NCBI RefSeq assembly: GCF_007859315.1
Contig: NZ_VOHA01000005.1
Span: forward strand, 248,001 to 312,000
Length of the DNA stretch: 64,000 nucleotides
Direction: 5' to 3'
Source of the DNA: Reyranella sp. CPCC 100927
Lineage (GTDB): Bacteria; Pseudomonadota; Alphaproteobacteria; Reyranellales; Reyranellaceae
Part shown: positions 34,301 to 42,991 of the stretch, in pieces
Layout of the letters: every line of letters starts with the position of its first letter
Position numbering within the stretch: the first letter of the stretch is position 1
Notes under the pieces: generated by a model
What the model was told of the DNA's origin: nothing
The model's input: the letters and a program-made list of their open reading frames with translations, nothing else
Database searches by the model: none
Made by a program: the position numbers and the translations under genes

Positions 34301-34978
34301 TCAATAAGCGCATTGGAGCGTGCGCCCGCCGACGTACTGGCAACGCATGATCGTGGACCGTGTCGAGGGCGCCAGTGCCTGTCGTTGTACCTCGATTTGC
34401 TCCTGTACGGCGGTCCACGCCGGGAACAAAGCCGAGACGCGTTGCCGCTCTTGGGCTTCGTAGGTATACCAACTGCCAGTGTTGACCTGTTTGCCGATCA
34501 CGCCGGGGAGCGCTTTGACCCTGTCGTTAGCAGCAGCGGCAATTTGGGCAATGCGGCGGGCATTCTCGCCCCAGGATACCTGGCCCGTCACCAACTGCAG
34601 AAACAGACCGTCTGCACCAGTGAAGTATTCAACGAACTCGCCGCCAAAGGACGGATGGACGCCCTCCATCGCCTCCAATTCCTGCTTTCGACACGCCTGG
34701 CTTGCCCCGCGACGCATGAACAACAGCAGCACGTCATCCTGTGTCGGCTTGTTGTTGTTCGCCAGAACAGCCGGCGGTGGCTCACGGCCCGCCCAGACAG
34801 ACTTGCCGCTCAAGCCACGAAAGGCCGGATCGGCTTTGATGGCATCGAAGCACTCATTCTGCGCTGCAGCCACCCGACGGATATCCCGGCGTACCCGGAC
34901 GATCTCGAACTGCTCCGCCGCTACGCAACCTGCCACCGCCATCGCGCCCAGCAGGACAACCACTGTCCGCAACCGCAT
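34301..34978 (-). CDS. hypothetical lipoprotein
   Basis: 225 residues. MRLRTVVVLLGAMAVAGC is a short lipoprotein signal with lipobox AVAGC. The rest is mostly helical, with Cys in NECFDAIK, QACRKQ and two near the C terminus (RCQYVGGRTLQCAY). No domain is recognised. It is convergent with the LprI-like gene. Confidence 0.78.
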   Translation of the reverse strand: MRLRTVVVLLGAMAVAGCVAAEQFEIVRVRRDIRRVAAAQNECFDAIKADPAFRGLSGKSVWAGREPPPAVLANNNKPTQDDVLLLFMRRGASQACRKQELEAMEGVHPSFGGEFVEYFTGADGLFLQLVTGQVSWGENARRIAQIAAAANDRVKALPGVIGKQVNTGSWYTYEAQERQRVSALFPAWTAVQEQIEVQRQALAPSTRSTIMRCQYVGGRTLQCAY

Positions 34979-35022
34979 CTGCCCCCTACCCTTGTTGTTG
35001 CCCGTCTCATACCATGACCGAC

Positions 35023-35151
35023 ATCGAATTCGCTCAGCACCGCCTGTAGCGCACCAGAGTCGACATGCGAGCCGGTGACGTAGACCGGCAAGTGCGCGAG
35101 ACCGATGCCGTCCATCGCCGCGCGCGGGCCGGCATCAATCAGTATCGAGGC
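35023..35151 (-). pseudogene. possible remnant of a LysR effector domain
   Basis: A stretch in the 283-bp gap before mazG reads ILIDAGPRAAMDGIGLAHLP then VYVTGSHVDSGALQAVLSEF, which resembles the C-terminal effector part of LysR regulators (AALAGLGIALLP...ASGALVPVL). No HTH, start or natural end is seen. A gene fragment is the best explanation; chance resemblance is possible. Confidence 0.4.
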
Positions 35152-35224
35152 TTGCTTGTCCACATCCGGCATCTTCCGTCCGCGCTGACGGTACCTCACT
35201 ATATGGGTCTGCTGCAGCCCTCGA

Positions 35225-35240
35225 CCGACATCAATGTCGG
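35225..35240. other. palindrome upstream of mazG
   Basis: CCGACATCAATGTCGG has 7-bp arms and a 2-bp centre, 22 bp before the mazG GTG start. It could be an operator or a small hairpin at the start of the mRNA. Confidence 0.35.
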
Positions 35241-35261
35241 CCGACAACCGTAGGCGACGAT

Positions 35262-36137
35262 GTGAGTTTTTCCCCGAAGAAGCCCGCCGACAAACCTACC
35301 GTGAGCGACCTGCCGCCCGATCCGCTGCAGCGCCTGCTGGCGGTCATGGCGTGGTTGCGTCACCCGGTGCACGGGTGTCCATGGGACCTGAAGCAGGACT
35401 TTGCCAGCATCGCGCCATACACGCTTGAAGAAGCGTACGAAGTTGCCGATGCCATCCAGCGGGGCGACCGCGCCGATCTGCGCGAGGAACTGGGCGACCT
35501 GTTGCTCCAGGTGGTCTATCACGCCCGCATGGCCGAGGAAGAGGGCGCTTTCGACTTTAAAGATGTTGCCCAAGCCATTGCAGATAAAATGGTAAAACGG
35601 CATCCACACGTGTTCGGCGATACCACGGTCGAGGGTGATGAACACCAGAGCGGCGTCTGGGAGCAAATCAAGGCCGTCGAACGCAGCGCCCGTCAGGCCG
35701 CCAAGGGAAGCGACGGCAACAACCCGGGACCGGCGAGCGTGCTTGATGGCGTGGCGATCGCCCTGCCCGCCCTCGCCCGCGCCGAGAAGTTACAGAAGCG
35801 CGCCGCCCGCGTCGGGTTCGACTGGGGTGCCGCAGGGCCCGTCATCGACAAGATCGAAGAAGAGATCGGCGAACTGAGGGTCGAGGTCGCTGCCCAGGCA
35901 TCACGCGAGCGGCTGCAGGACGAGGTCGGCGACGTGCTGTTCGCGGTGGCCAACCTGGCGCGCCACCTCAAGATCGACCCAGAGGCTGCCTTGCGCGCAA
36001 CCAACGCCAAATTCGAGCGCCGCTTCCGCCATATCGAAAACCGGTTGCAGGCGGACAACCGATCGCCGGAAGCCGCCACCCTCGAGGAAATGGAAGCGCT
36101 GTGGCAGGAGGCCAAGGCTGCCGAAGCTGAGCGCTGA
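35262..36137 (+). CDS. mazG: nucleoside triphosphate pyrophosphohydrolase MazG
   Basis: 291 residues with two MazG repeats. The first shows CPWDLKQDF, EEAYEVADAI and LREELGDLLLQVVYHARMA; the second shows IEEEIGELRVEVA and LQDEVGDVLFAVANLARHL, giving the EExxE...ExxD metal sites of each. It hydrolyses NTPs or dNTPs to monophosphate and PPi. The start is GTG 35262; the nearby ATG is out of frame and closed. Confidence 0.95.
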   Translation: MSFSPKKPADKPTVSDLPPDPLQRLLAVMAWLRHPVHGCPWDLKQDFASIAPYTLEEAYEVADAIQRGDRADLREELGDLLLQVVYHARMAEEEGAFDFKDVAQAIADKMVKRHPHVFGDTTVEGDEHQSGVWEQIKAVERSARQAAKGSDGNNPGPASVLDGVAIALPALARAEKLQKRAARVGFDWGAAGPVIDKIEEEIGELRVEVAAQASRERLQDEVGDVLFAVANLARHLKIDPEAALRATNAKFERRFRHIENRLQADNRSPEAATLEEMEALWQEAKAAEAER

Positions 36138-36169
36138 AGTCCCATTTAAGCCGAGAGTAGGATTCCTGG

Positions 36170-36631
36170 CTAACCGTCGCAGCGGATTTGCCAGGGCGTC
36201 TCGCGGCCATCACGGATAAAGCGTCCGTCGCGGACGCTGTACTCGTTACCGGCGACACGATCGGACAACGATCGGATCCGGTCGCCCGATCGCTGCAAGC
36301 TGACCGTGCGGCTCTGCGCCGGCGCCATTTCGATCGTCAACGTGATCGTCCCATCGGAAGCGATGGTCGCACCGGTCACGACTGCGGCACTGCCGGGGCT
36401 CGGCAGGCGCTCCCATGTCGCGCCACCGCCCGGGCGCAGGACCAACCGCATGTGGGGCGCGGCGTCACTGGCGGGCTGATCGCAGTCGGCAGCCCACGTT
36501 CCGGGCAGTGCCCAGCGCTGCAGGGTGTCGGCTACCGACTGGCCGCGCAGCAACCACGCGAGCAGGCCGACCAGCAACACGGCCGCGACCAGGCTTGATC
36601 GCGCCATGGCGGACGTCGCCTTCCCCCGCAT
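36170..36631 (-). CDS. membrane-anchored hypothetical protein
   Basis: 153 residues with one N-terminal membrane segment (SSLVAAVLLVGLLAWLL) and a soluble periplasmic domain containing GTWAADC and a C-terminal Cys (WQIRCDG), probably a disulfide. The beta-rich pattern (YSVRDGRFIRDGRETPW) looks like a lipocalin-like or META-like barrel, but I cannot assign it. ATG 36631 has GGGGAG 6 nt upstream. Convergent with mazG. Confidence 0.72.
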   Translation of the reverse strand: MRGKATSAMARSSLVAAVLLVGLLAWLLRGQSVADTLQRWALPGTWAADCDQPASDAAPHMRLVLRPGGGATWERLPSPGSAAVVTGATIASDGTITLTIEMAPAQSRTVSLQRSGDRIRSLSDRVAGNEYSVRDGRFIRDGRETPWQIRCDG

Positions 36632-36711
36632 TGCCTGCTCCCCAACCTGCGCCGTTGCGCAGGCCCATCGAAACGCCACGATGTGACAAGCACAAGACAG
36701 GCAGCATCAGG

Positions 36712-37752
36712 TCATTGCTGGACTAGTTCGACTCGTCGGTTCTTGGCGCGTCCCTCATCCGTGGTATTGGCGGTGATCGGCGCCAGCGGGCCCATGCCGC
36801 GGGCGGTCAGGCGCGCCGCGGCGATCCCGTACTGGCCGGCCAACGACCGCACGACAGCGTCGGCACGCCGCTGCGAGAGGCTGACATTGTATTCCAGCGT
36901 GCCCTGATTGTCGGTATGGCCGACGATGTAGACCTTGAGGTTGGCGTTGGCCTGCAGCAGCTTGGCCATTTCATCGAGCTGTGGCTTCGATTCGGCCTTG
37001 ATATCGGCCTTGTCGAAATCGAAATAGATGCCGTAGATCGCCTGCCTGCCGTCGCGACCGATGTTGGTCGCCATCTCCGGTGCTTGCACCGTCACCATGC
37101 GCTTTTCCATGGTGCCGCTTTCGACAACGTCCACGAAAACAGCGACCCGATTGCTGGCCGCTTTGTTGGCGACATTGTCCTGGAACGCCGTGAAAACGAT
37201 GACATGGACCAACCCGCCCTGCGGCCGGGCCAGCCGCATTACCAGCAGCCGCTGATCGGTGATGTTGGCCGAATAGGCGTGCGCCATGACCTGGTCGGTG
37301 GTCAGCCGTCGACCGTCATTGAATTCGTAGAACGGCCGTTCGATCGCATCGCCGCAACGATCGCGGCTGCATTCCCACAGCGGCTCGAACCCGGCGGCGA
37401 CCAGGGCGTCCTTGTAGTTGCGCATGACTTCCAGCGATGTGCGTTCCAGCGGCGTGACGTAGAGGAGGCGCGTGCGCGCCCCCTCGACCGCATCGATCTT
37501 CTCGAAGCGGCGCGTGCCGCTGATCTGGGTCGACGGGCTCAGCGGAATATCGACCTCGGCGAAGCGGTCGGTCTTGTAGCCGATGATGAAAGAGCCTTCA
37601 TATCGCGGCACCAGCGGATGATCCTTGGCACCAGCCAGGTCACGCGTGATCGGAATGTTCGGCTGCGCCACAGCGGTGCCGATCGCCATGGGTAGACCCA
37701 CGACAGCAACGATCAGGGCATGACGCAGAACGCCCCTAACCACGGATCGCAT
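36712..37752 (-). CDS. OmpA-family protein with DUF4892-like N terminus
   Basis: 346 residues with a signal peptide ending TAVAQ. The N-terminal half (KDHPLVPRYEGSFIIGYKT) resembles DUF4892; the C-terminal domain (about 235-346) is OmpA-like, with YFDFDKADIKAESKPQLDEM, VGHTDNQGTLEYNVSLSQRR and GRAKNRRVEL, the diaminopimelate-binding Asp and Arg being present. It probably links the outer membrane to peptidoglycan. Confidence 0.9.
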   Translation of the reverse strand: MRSVVRGVLRHALIVAVVGLPMAIGTAVAQPNIPITRDLAGAKDHPLVPRYEGSFIIGYKTDRFAEVDIPLSPSTQISGTRRFEKIDAVEGARTRLLYVTPLERTSLEVMRNYKDALVAAGFEPLWECSRDRCGDAIERPFYEFNDGRRLTTDQVMAHAYSANITDQRLLVMRLARPQGGLVHVIVFTAFQDNVANKAASNRVAVFVDVVESGTMEKRMVTVQAPEMATNIGRDGRQAIYGIYFDFDKADIKAESKPQLDEMAKLLQANANLKVYIVGHTDNQGTLEYNVSLSQRRADAVVRSLAGQYGIAAARLTARGMGPLAPITANTTDEGRAKNRRVELVQQ

Positions 37753-37779
37753 GACTTCCCTCCCCCGCCCGCTGTCGGG

Positions 37780-38184
37780 CTATTTACCCTCGCGAATCGC
37801 CTGCGCGGCCGCAACGTAGTGAGCGCACTCCGGGACCTCGCGGACCGTGCGCTTCTGCGGCTTGTCGGCTTCCTTTGACATCTCGCGGCCGCAGGCACGG
37901 TCCTCGGCCTCGGTCACGACGCCGCTGGGATATTTCGGCGGCGGCAGCTTGCAGCCGTGCATCTGGGCGAAGCCGATGACATGGCTGAGCGTCGCCTGTG
38001 CCGACACCATGGCGGTCCAGGCGACCGTTTGCTGCGGCGCCAGGCGCTGCATATGGAGATCGAGGCGCGCCGCGAGGATGCCAACCTGGGCGTTGCGATA
38101 CAGGCGGCTGATCTCGGCGCACTCGTCGGCGGCTTGCGCCGGCAGGCTGAACAGGATGGTCACGACCACTACGAACATACGCAT
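37780..38184 (-). CDS. small exported Cys-containing hypothetical protein
   Basis: 134 residues, signal peptide MRMFVVVVTILFSLPAQA. The mature protein has four Cys (DECAEI, HGCKLP, RACGRE, PECAHY), enough for two disulfides, and is mostly helical. No family is recognised. It lies 27 bp upstream of the OmpA-family gene on the same strand and may be co-transcribed. Confidence 0.75.
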   Translation of the reverse strand: MRMFVVVVTILFSLPAQAADECAEISRLYRNAQVGILAARLDLHMQRLAPQQTVAWTAMVSAQATLSHVIGFAQMHGCKLPPPKYPSGVVTEAEDRACGREMSKEADKPQKRTVREVPECAHYVAAAQAIREGK

Positions 38185-38334
38185 GACAACGCCTCCTGCG
38201 CACGGGAGCCCGCGCTTACTGAGCGCTCGCTAATGTCTATCGGTCGCGGGAACAGCCTCATAGTGCCGAAAGTCATATGGCGCGCGTGACGGCGCCGGTC
38301 TGCAGCGAAGCGCCGCGCTGCAGGGAGACGGCGA

Positions 38335-39270
38335 TCAGACCACGAGGTGGCCACGCTTGTCGGCGACGCCGATCTCGGCGCGGACGCCGCTGTTGAACTC
38401 GAGATAGTCGGCTTCGATGCCGTCGCTGAAGATCACACCGTTCTCCGGCGTCTGCGAAACCAGGGTCAATGTGGCCGGTGCCTCCAGGCGGCCGAACACG
38501 ATGGACGCGGACGTGGTGCGGCTGGGGAACGGCTCGCGCACCGCAAAGTGCAGGCGCTCGGCATCCCACGGGAATGCCGGCGACGGTTCAGCCACGTCGT
38601 CGGCCGGTAACAATACGCGCGTGGTCGCGCGCCAGCCGGCATAGACGCTCTTCAGCCAGCCGCTGGAGCCCAACCCGGTCGAGACGATGACGCCGCTCGA
38701 CGACTGTGTCTCTTCGTGATCGCCCAAGCGGATGGTGTAGCGCGCCGACGTGTGCGAACGCGGTCCGATGAAGAGGTCGTTGACGCCGTACAATGTCTGG
38801 CCGGTGTTGAGGCTGGCCTGTGCCATCACCACCTGCCGGATCGGCCGTCGACCGGCGAGCGCTTCGCCGGCGATCGCGCCGACGTCGGCAGCCGTGAACG
38901 GCAACAGCACGCCGTCCCAGCGCGCCGGATCGGGGTTCACACCCACCACCGATTGGGTGTCGAGGTACTTCAGCGTGTTGGCAACCAGGCCATCCTGGCC
39001 CAGCACGACGATCAGGTCGTGCGGGCCGAAGACGAAGTTGGGCAGGAATCTGCGCTCCAGCCGCTGCACGCGGCCGACATCGGCCAGTGCCGTGGTGGTC
39101 TGCGCCACGGCCGCGTGGTAGCGGCCGTGTTCGGCGAGGTAATCGCCGAAATCAGTGCCCAGGCGCTCGACATAGAACTGTGCCTGCCGCTCGGTATTGA
39201 AGCGCGCGACGAGGTCGTCGAGCCGGGTCGGGCGCGTGACCAGCACGATGCGGCGGTCTTCCGTGGCCAT
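38335..39270 (-). CDS. NAD-kinase-like / sugar-kinase-like protein
   Basis: 311 residues of the NAD kinase/diacylglycerol kinase fold. The usual GGDG motif reads GQDG (residues 91-94, in LIVVLGQDGLVANTLKYL), and the second motif STGLGSSGWLKS is kept. It is larger and more divergent than housekeeping NadK. It follows the SPFH gene by 31 bp on the same strand, so it may be a membrane-recruited NAD(P)- or nucleotide-binding protein rather than the cell's main NAD kinase. Confidence 0.82.
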   Translation of the reverse strand: MATEDRRIVLVTRPTRLDDLVARFNTERQAQFYVERLGTDFGDYLAEHGRYHAAVAQTTTALADVGRVQRLERRFLPNFVFGPHDLIVVLGQDGLVANTLKYLDTQSVVGVNPDPARWDGVLLPFTAADVGAIAGEALAGRRPIRQVVMAQASLNTGQTLYGVNDLFIGPRSHTSARYTIRLGDHEETQSSSGVIVSTGLGSSGWLKSVYAGWRATTRVLLPADDVAEPSPAFPWDAERLHFAVREPFPSRTTSASIVFGRLEAPATLTLVSQTPENGVIFSDGIEADYLEFNSGVRAEIGVADKRGHLVV

Positions 39271-39301
39271 GGCGGCCTCCTGTTCCCTGCCCTGCCGCGC
39301 C

Positions 39302-40336
39302 CTAAGACGCCTTGCGCGCCGGCGGTGCGCGCCGGTTCAGCAGTTCACCCAGCAGTTCGGGCGAAATGTTGAGCTGGCCGATCTTGTCGGCATTGCCGGC
39401 CAGATCGCGGAACGCGGCGGCGATCATCTGGTCCGGCCGCATGCCCGCTGTGGCGAGCGCTTCCAGCACCCGCGGATCGACGCTGGCCGCCGCCCGCATG
39501 AGGGCCGCCACGCCGTGGGCCTTCGCTTCGCCCTCCTGGCGCATATTGGCGGTGGCCAGTTCGACCAGCCGGCCGTTCTTCTCTTCCAGCGTGATCTTGC
39601 CGCTCATCTCGGCCTCGGCGATTTCCTGGCGCTTGGCCTGGACCGCCTGCTCCGCCTCCATCTGCACTTCGCGGATCTCACGCTTCTTGGCTTCAACCGC
39701 GATCTCGGTGCGCAACTCGTTCTCCTTGATCGCACGCTCCTGCTCCACGGCGGCATTGCGGCGGGCATAGATCGCCTCGTCCGCGCGCTTGAGCAGATCC
39801 TCGCGCACCTCCGCCTCCAGGGCCCGTGCCGTTTCGGGCTTGGGTCGGATCGCGAGGATGGAGAAGCCGAGGATCTCCAACCCCAGCGCTGTGATGACGG
39901 GATCATTGCCCAGGCCGGCGCCGACCCGTGCCACCAGCGAGTCGCCGGCCGTCAACGCCTCGCGCAGTGGCAGCGCCTGGATCTCGGTCTTGATCGATGC
40001 CTGCAGGCGATCCTGCAAGCGCTGCGGCAGCTTCTGCGGATCTTCCGAGGCGTAGCGGCCGCTGGCATTGAGGGTAAAATCCATCACCTCGGCGATGCGT
40101 TCCGGCTCGCCGATGCGCCAGGTCAGCTGGCCCTGGATCGTCACCGCCTGCCAGTCCGCCGTCGTCTCCTCGAAGATGAACGGCGCATCGCTGCTGGCGG
40201 TCGGCACGACCACCAGCGACGTCGACGGCGCGAAATAGAAGAAGGAAAGCCCGGTGCCGGCGCGCACGCGCTGCCCGTCACGGTAACGGATCACATACTG
40301 GGTCGGCTGGGTCTTGAGGAACCGGACGCCGAACAT
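39302..40336 (-). CDS. SPFH/Band 7 (prohibitin-like) protein
   Basis: 344 residues. The SPFH domain occupies about 1-190 (FLKTQPTQYVIRYRDGQRV, GRYASEDPQKLPQRLQDRLQ) and a long charged coiled coil follows (about 170-265; AKKREIREVQMEAEQAVQAK). No strong N-terminal membrane segment is visible, so it may associate peripherally. ATG 40336 has AGGAGG 6 nt upstream. SPFH proteins form oligomeric membrane microdomain scaffolds. Probably in an operon with the NAD-kinase-like gene. Confidence 0.88.
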   Translation of the reverse strand: MFGVRFLKTQPTQYVIRYRDGQRVRAGTGLSFFYFAPSTSLVVVPTASSDAPFIFEETTADWQAVTIQGQLTWRIGEPERIAEVMDFTLNASGRYASEDPQKLPQRLQDRLQASIKTEIQALPLREALTAGDSLVARVGAGLGNDPVITALGLEILGFSILAIRPKPETARALEAEVREDLLKRADEAIYARRNAAVEQERAIKENELRTEIAVEAKKREIREVQMEAEQAVQAKRQEIAEAEMSGKITLEEKNGRLVELATANMRQEGEAKAHGVAALMRAAASVDPRVLEALATAGMRPDQMIAAAFRDLAGNADKIGQLNISPELLGELLNRRAPPARKAS

Positions 40337-40396
40337 CGAAGCCTCCTGTCGAGCGACGACCACGCGGCCGCCTTCCATGCCCTCAACATAAGAGGC

Positions 40397-40460
40397 TTAG
40401 TGGTATTTTCAACGAAGTTAATATATATTCACATATAAGTTCGTAGATAATACCATCTAA
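40397..40460. promoter_or_regulatory. 64-bp AT-rich near-palindrome (candidate operator)
   Basis: The divergent region between the SPFH and NUDIX-HTH genes holds outer arms TTAGTGGTATT (40397-40407) and AATACCATCTAA (40449-40460), which match as inverted repeats with one inserted base. Inner arms CGAAGTTA and TATAAGTTCG continue the symmetry. The stretch is very AT rich in a GC-rich genome. Its position fits an autoregulated operator controlling both directions. Confidence 0.6.
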
Positions 40461-40502
40461 GGCGCGTCCGCGACTGGAACCCAGGAAAAACGACCTCGCC
40501 CA

Positions 40503-41222
40503 ATGACCTCCCGACAGCAGAAATCTGGCGCCGGACCGGTTCCGCCGCCTGCCGAGCGCCCCTTGCTGACCGTTGACGTGGCGATCCTCACCGTGCGGGA
40601 CGACGCCCTGCAGGCGCTGCTGATGCGCCGCGCCGAGCCGCCGCATACCGGTCGTTGGGCGCTACCCGGTGGCTTCATCCGCCAGGACGACATTTCGTTG
40701 GAGGGCGCGGCGCGCCGCGTGCTGCTGGACAAGACCGGCATCGAAACGCCCTATCTGGAGCAGCTGGAAAGCTACGGAGATCCCCGCCGCGACCCGCGCG
40801 GGTGGTCGGCGACCGTTGCCTACGTGGCTTTGATCGCCTCTGATCAACTGGAGCCCCGGCACGGACGCAATGCCGATGCCGCCGCCTGGTGGCCCGTGGT
40901 CGGCACGTCGGTGGCGCCCAATCTGGCCTTCGACCATGCGCGGATCCTGGCCGGCGCCATCGCGCGCGTGCGCGCCAAGGTCGAGTACACCACGCTGCCG
41001 GTCCATCTGCTGCCGGTGAAATTCACCCTGCCCGACCTGCAGCGGGTCTACGAACAGCTGCTGGGGCGCAAGCTCGACAAGTCGGCATTCCGCAAGCGGA
41101 TCGCCGAGGTCGATTTCCTGGAGCCGGTTGAAGGCGAACGGCGTCCCGCCAGCAACCGCCCGGCGCAACTCTGGCGGATCAAACCGGGCCACCGCACGGT
41201 GTTCTTCGACCGCACGATCTGA
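40503..41222 (+). CDS. NrtR-like NUDIX/winged-helix regulator
   Basis: 239 residues: an N-terminal NUDIX fold (about 20-150; LLTVDVAILTVRDDALQALL, GRWALPGGFIRQDD) and a C-terminal winged helix (about 160-235; FTLPDLQRVYEQLLGRKLDK, RKRIAEVDFLEP). The catalytic Nudix box is degenerate: the REUxEE core reads RRVLLDKTG, so it should bind but not hydrolyse its ligand, as in the NAD-metabolism repressor NrtR that senses ADP-ribose. The divergent gene pair includes an NAD-kinase-like protein, which fits that role. Confidence 0.85.
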   Translation: MTSRQQKSGAGPVPPPAERPLLTVDVAILTVRDDALQALLMRRAEPPHTGRWALPGGFIRQDDISLEGAARRVLLDKTGIETPYLEQLESYGDPRRDPRGWSATVAYVALIASDQLEPRHGRNADAAAWWPVVGTSVAPNLAFDHARILAGAIARVRAKVEYTTLPVHLLPVKFTLPDLQRVYEQLLGRKLDKSAFRKRIAEVDFLEPVEGERRPASNRPAQLWRIKPGHRTVFFDRTI

Positions 41223-41313
41223 CCCGTCGAGACACGCAGGCGCGGTTGCATCGCCTGCTCTCATGATCCACAAAACGTTCAACGGAATAATCTAGCCCCC
41301 GGAGCCGGTCTCG

Positions 41314-42345
41314 ATGGCTGCTAACAAACGCGTGGTCCGCTCGGATCTCTGGATCGACGCTGCCTTTGATGCGCGGCTGTCGCGCGAAGCGGATGTGTCC
41401 GTGCGAGTCTTTCCGGTTCGCGGCAATCCCGCCGCCATTTGGGACATCCTGTCAGACGCCCATGTCTACCACGTCTCGGCCGCCAAGGACGAATTGCCGA
41501 GGGAATGGTTCGCAGGCGCCGATCTCGTCGCGCGCTGCCCCAACTTGCTCTGCGTCTCGTCAGGCGGCGCCGGCTACGACACTGTCGATGTGGCCGCCTG
41601 CACCGCGGCCGGCATCGCCGTGGTCAATCAGGCCGGCGGCAACGCGGTTTCCGTTGCCGAGCATACTCTGGGCCTCATGCTCGGTGTTTCGCGCAGGATG
41701 CTTGAATGTGACCGTCGCATGCGCCGCGAGATCGGGTATGCGCGCGAAGAGGTGATGGGACGCGAGATCAACGGCAAGACCGTGGGCCTGGTGGGCATCG
41801 GGTACGTCGGCAAGCGGGTTGCCGAGCTCGCCCGTGCCTTTGGCATGGAGGTGATCGCCACCGATCCGTTTCTGTCGGCCAAGGAAATCGTGCGGCGCGG
41901 TGCGCGGGCGGTGTCTTTCGACGAACTGCTCGCGCAGTCCGACTTCGTATCGCTGCACTGTCCGCGCGATGCCGGTACGTTGAAGCTGATGAACGCCGAC
42001 GCCTTCGGCCGCATGAAGAAAGGGTCAGTCTTCATCACCACGGCACGCGGCGGCATCCACGACGAAGCGGCGCTGATTGAGGCCCTGCAGTCAGGTCACC
42101 TGGCCGGCGCGGGCCTGGATGTGTGGGACCAGGAGCCTCCCGCACTTGACCACCCCCTGCTGGCAATGGACAACGTTTTCGCCACCTTCCATGTTGCCGG
42201 CGTCACTCACGAAGGCCGCCGCAACATCGCGACGATCGCCGCAGATCAGATCGCCGGCCTCCTGTCCGGAGGACGTCCGCCGCGACTGATCAATCCCGCG
42301 GTCTGGCCAGAAGTAGAAAAGCGTCGCGCCCGGGTTCTCGGCTAG
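41314..42345 (+). CDS. D-2-hydroxyacid dehydrogenase (NAD-dependent)
   Basis: 343 residues. The cofactor motif is GLVGIGYVGKRVAELARAFG (GxGxxG) followed by the acidic residue in VIATDPF; catalytic-type residues appear in TARGGIHDEAALIEAL (Arg), DVWDQEPP (Glu) and FHVAGVTHEGR (His). It reduces 2-keto acids or oxidises D-2-hydroxy acids; substrate unknown. Confidence 0.93.
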   Translation: MAANKRVVRSDLWIDAAFDARLSREADVSVRVFPVRGNPAAIWDILSDAHVYHVSAAKDELPREWFAGADLVARCPNLLCVSSGGAGYDTVDVAACTAAGIAVVNQAGGNAVSVAEHTLGLMLGVSRRMLECDRRMRREIGYAREEVMGREINGKTVGLVGIGYVGKRVAELARAFGMEVIATDPFLSAKEIVRRGARAVSFDELLAQSDFVSLHCPRDAGTLKLMNADAFGRMKKGSVFITTARGGIHDEAALIEALQSGHLAGAGLDVWDQEPPALDHPLLAMDNVFATFHVAGVTHEGRRNIATIAADQIAGLLSGGRPPRLINPAVWPEVEKRRARVLG

Positions 42346-42395
42346 GCCACAATGTCGGGAGTTGCTCTCCAAACAAGAATTATGACGCCTGGAGC

Positions 42396-42926
42396 CTAGA
42401 CGGCCGCGAGCGTCTGGTTGAGTTGCGCAGCATAGGCCGGGTCGGCGAGCTTCTTGGAGGCGAACCGTTCATCGCCGCGCGGCACCAGCAGGATGATTGA
42501 CGGTGCCAGGATGGCAGGCGGCGGTGGTGGGTCGATCCGCCCCTCCGGCATTTCGACCTCGGCCAGCGCGAAATAGGTCGCACCGTCGGTCTTGAAGAAA
42601 TCGACGTCCCAGCCGCAATCGCCAGCATCCAGGTGGAACCGCACTTTCTCAAGAGACTCGCGGCGCAGGGTCCATAGACGCTCGAAATCGACAGCCGACA
42701 TGGCCGTTTCGATCTCGACCATCTCGCCATTCACCGGCCGTTTGAAGGAGAAGATATGCTCGATGTCGGCTGCGCTCTCGAATCGACGAATGCGCAGTCC
42801 TGGCGCGTCGAGATAGGCCTGTCGAATGGCCCGGCGCGTCCAGGGCGGGCAGGCCACCGCCAACGCCTGTTCCAGCCGGCCGGCGGGATCGCGCAGCACC
42901 AGTTTGCGTTCGTTTTCGATCGGCAT
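42396..42926 (-). CDS. CYTH-domain protein (triphosphate tunnel enzyme family)
   Basis: 176 residues. MPIENERKLVLRD gives the ExExK-type signature at the N terminus, followed by paired Arg/Lys and Glu strands (QAYLDAPGLRIRRFES, FSFKRPV, ALAEVEMPEG) that line the phosphate tunnel. ATG 42926 is chosen because the upstream frame is antisense to the next gene. Members hydrolyse inorganic triphosphate or thiamine triphosphate. Divergent from the D-threonine-aldolase-like gene. Confidence 0.85.
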   Translation of the reverse strand: MPIENERKLVLRDPAGRLEQALAVACPPWTRRAIRQAYLDAPGLRIRRFESAADIEHIFSFKRPVNGEMVEIETAMSAVDFERLWTLRRESLEKVRFHLDAGDCGWDVDFFKTDGATYFALAEVEMPEGRIDPPPPPAILAPSIILLVPRGDERFASKKLADPAYAAQLNQTLAAV

Positions 42927-42991
42927 GCCTATCCTCCGGCCGGGACGCTTTTCGTTTGCACTGCCACGGCGCGGCATGGCGGAATGCCGGC

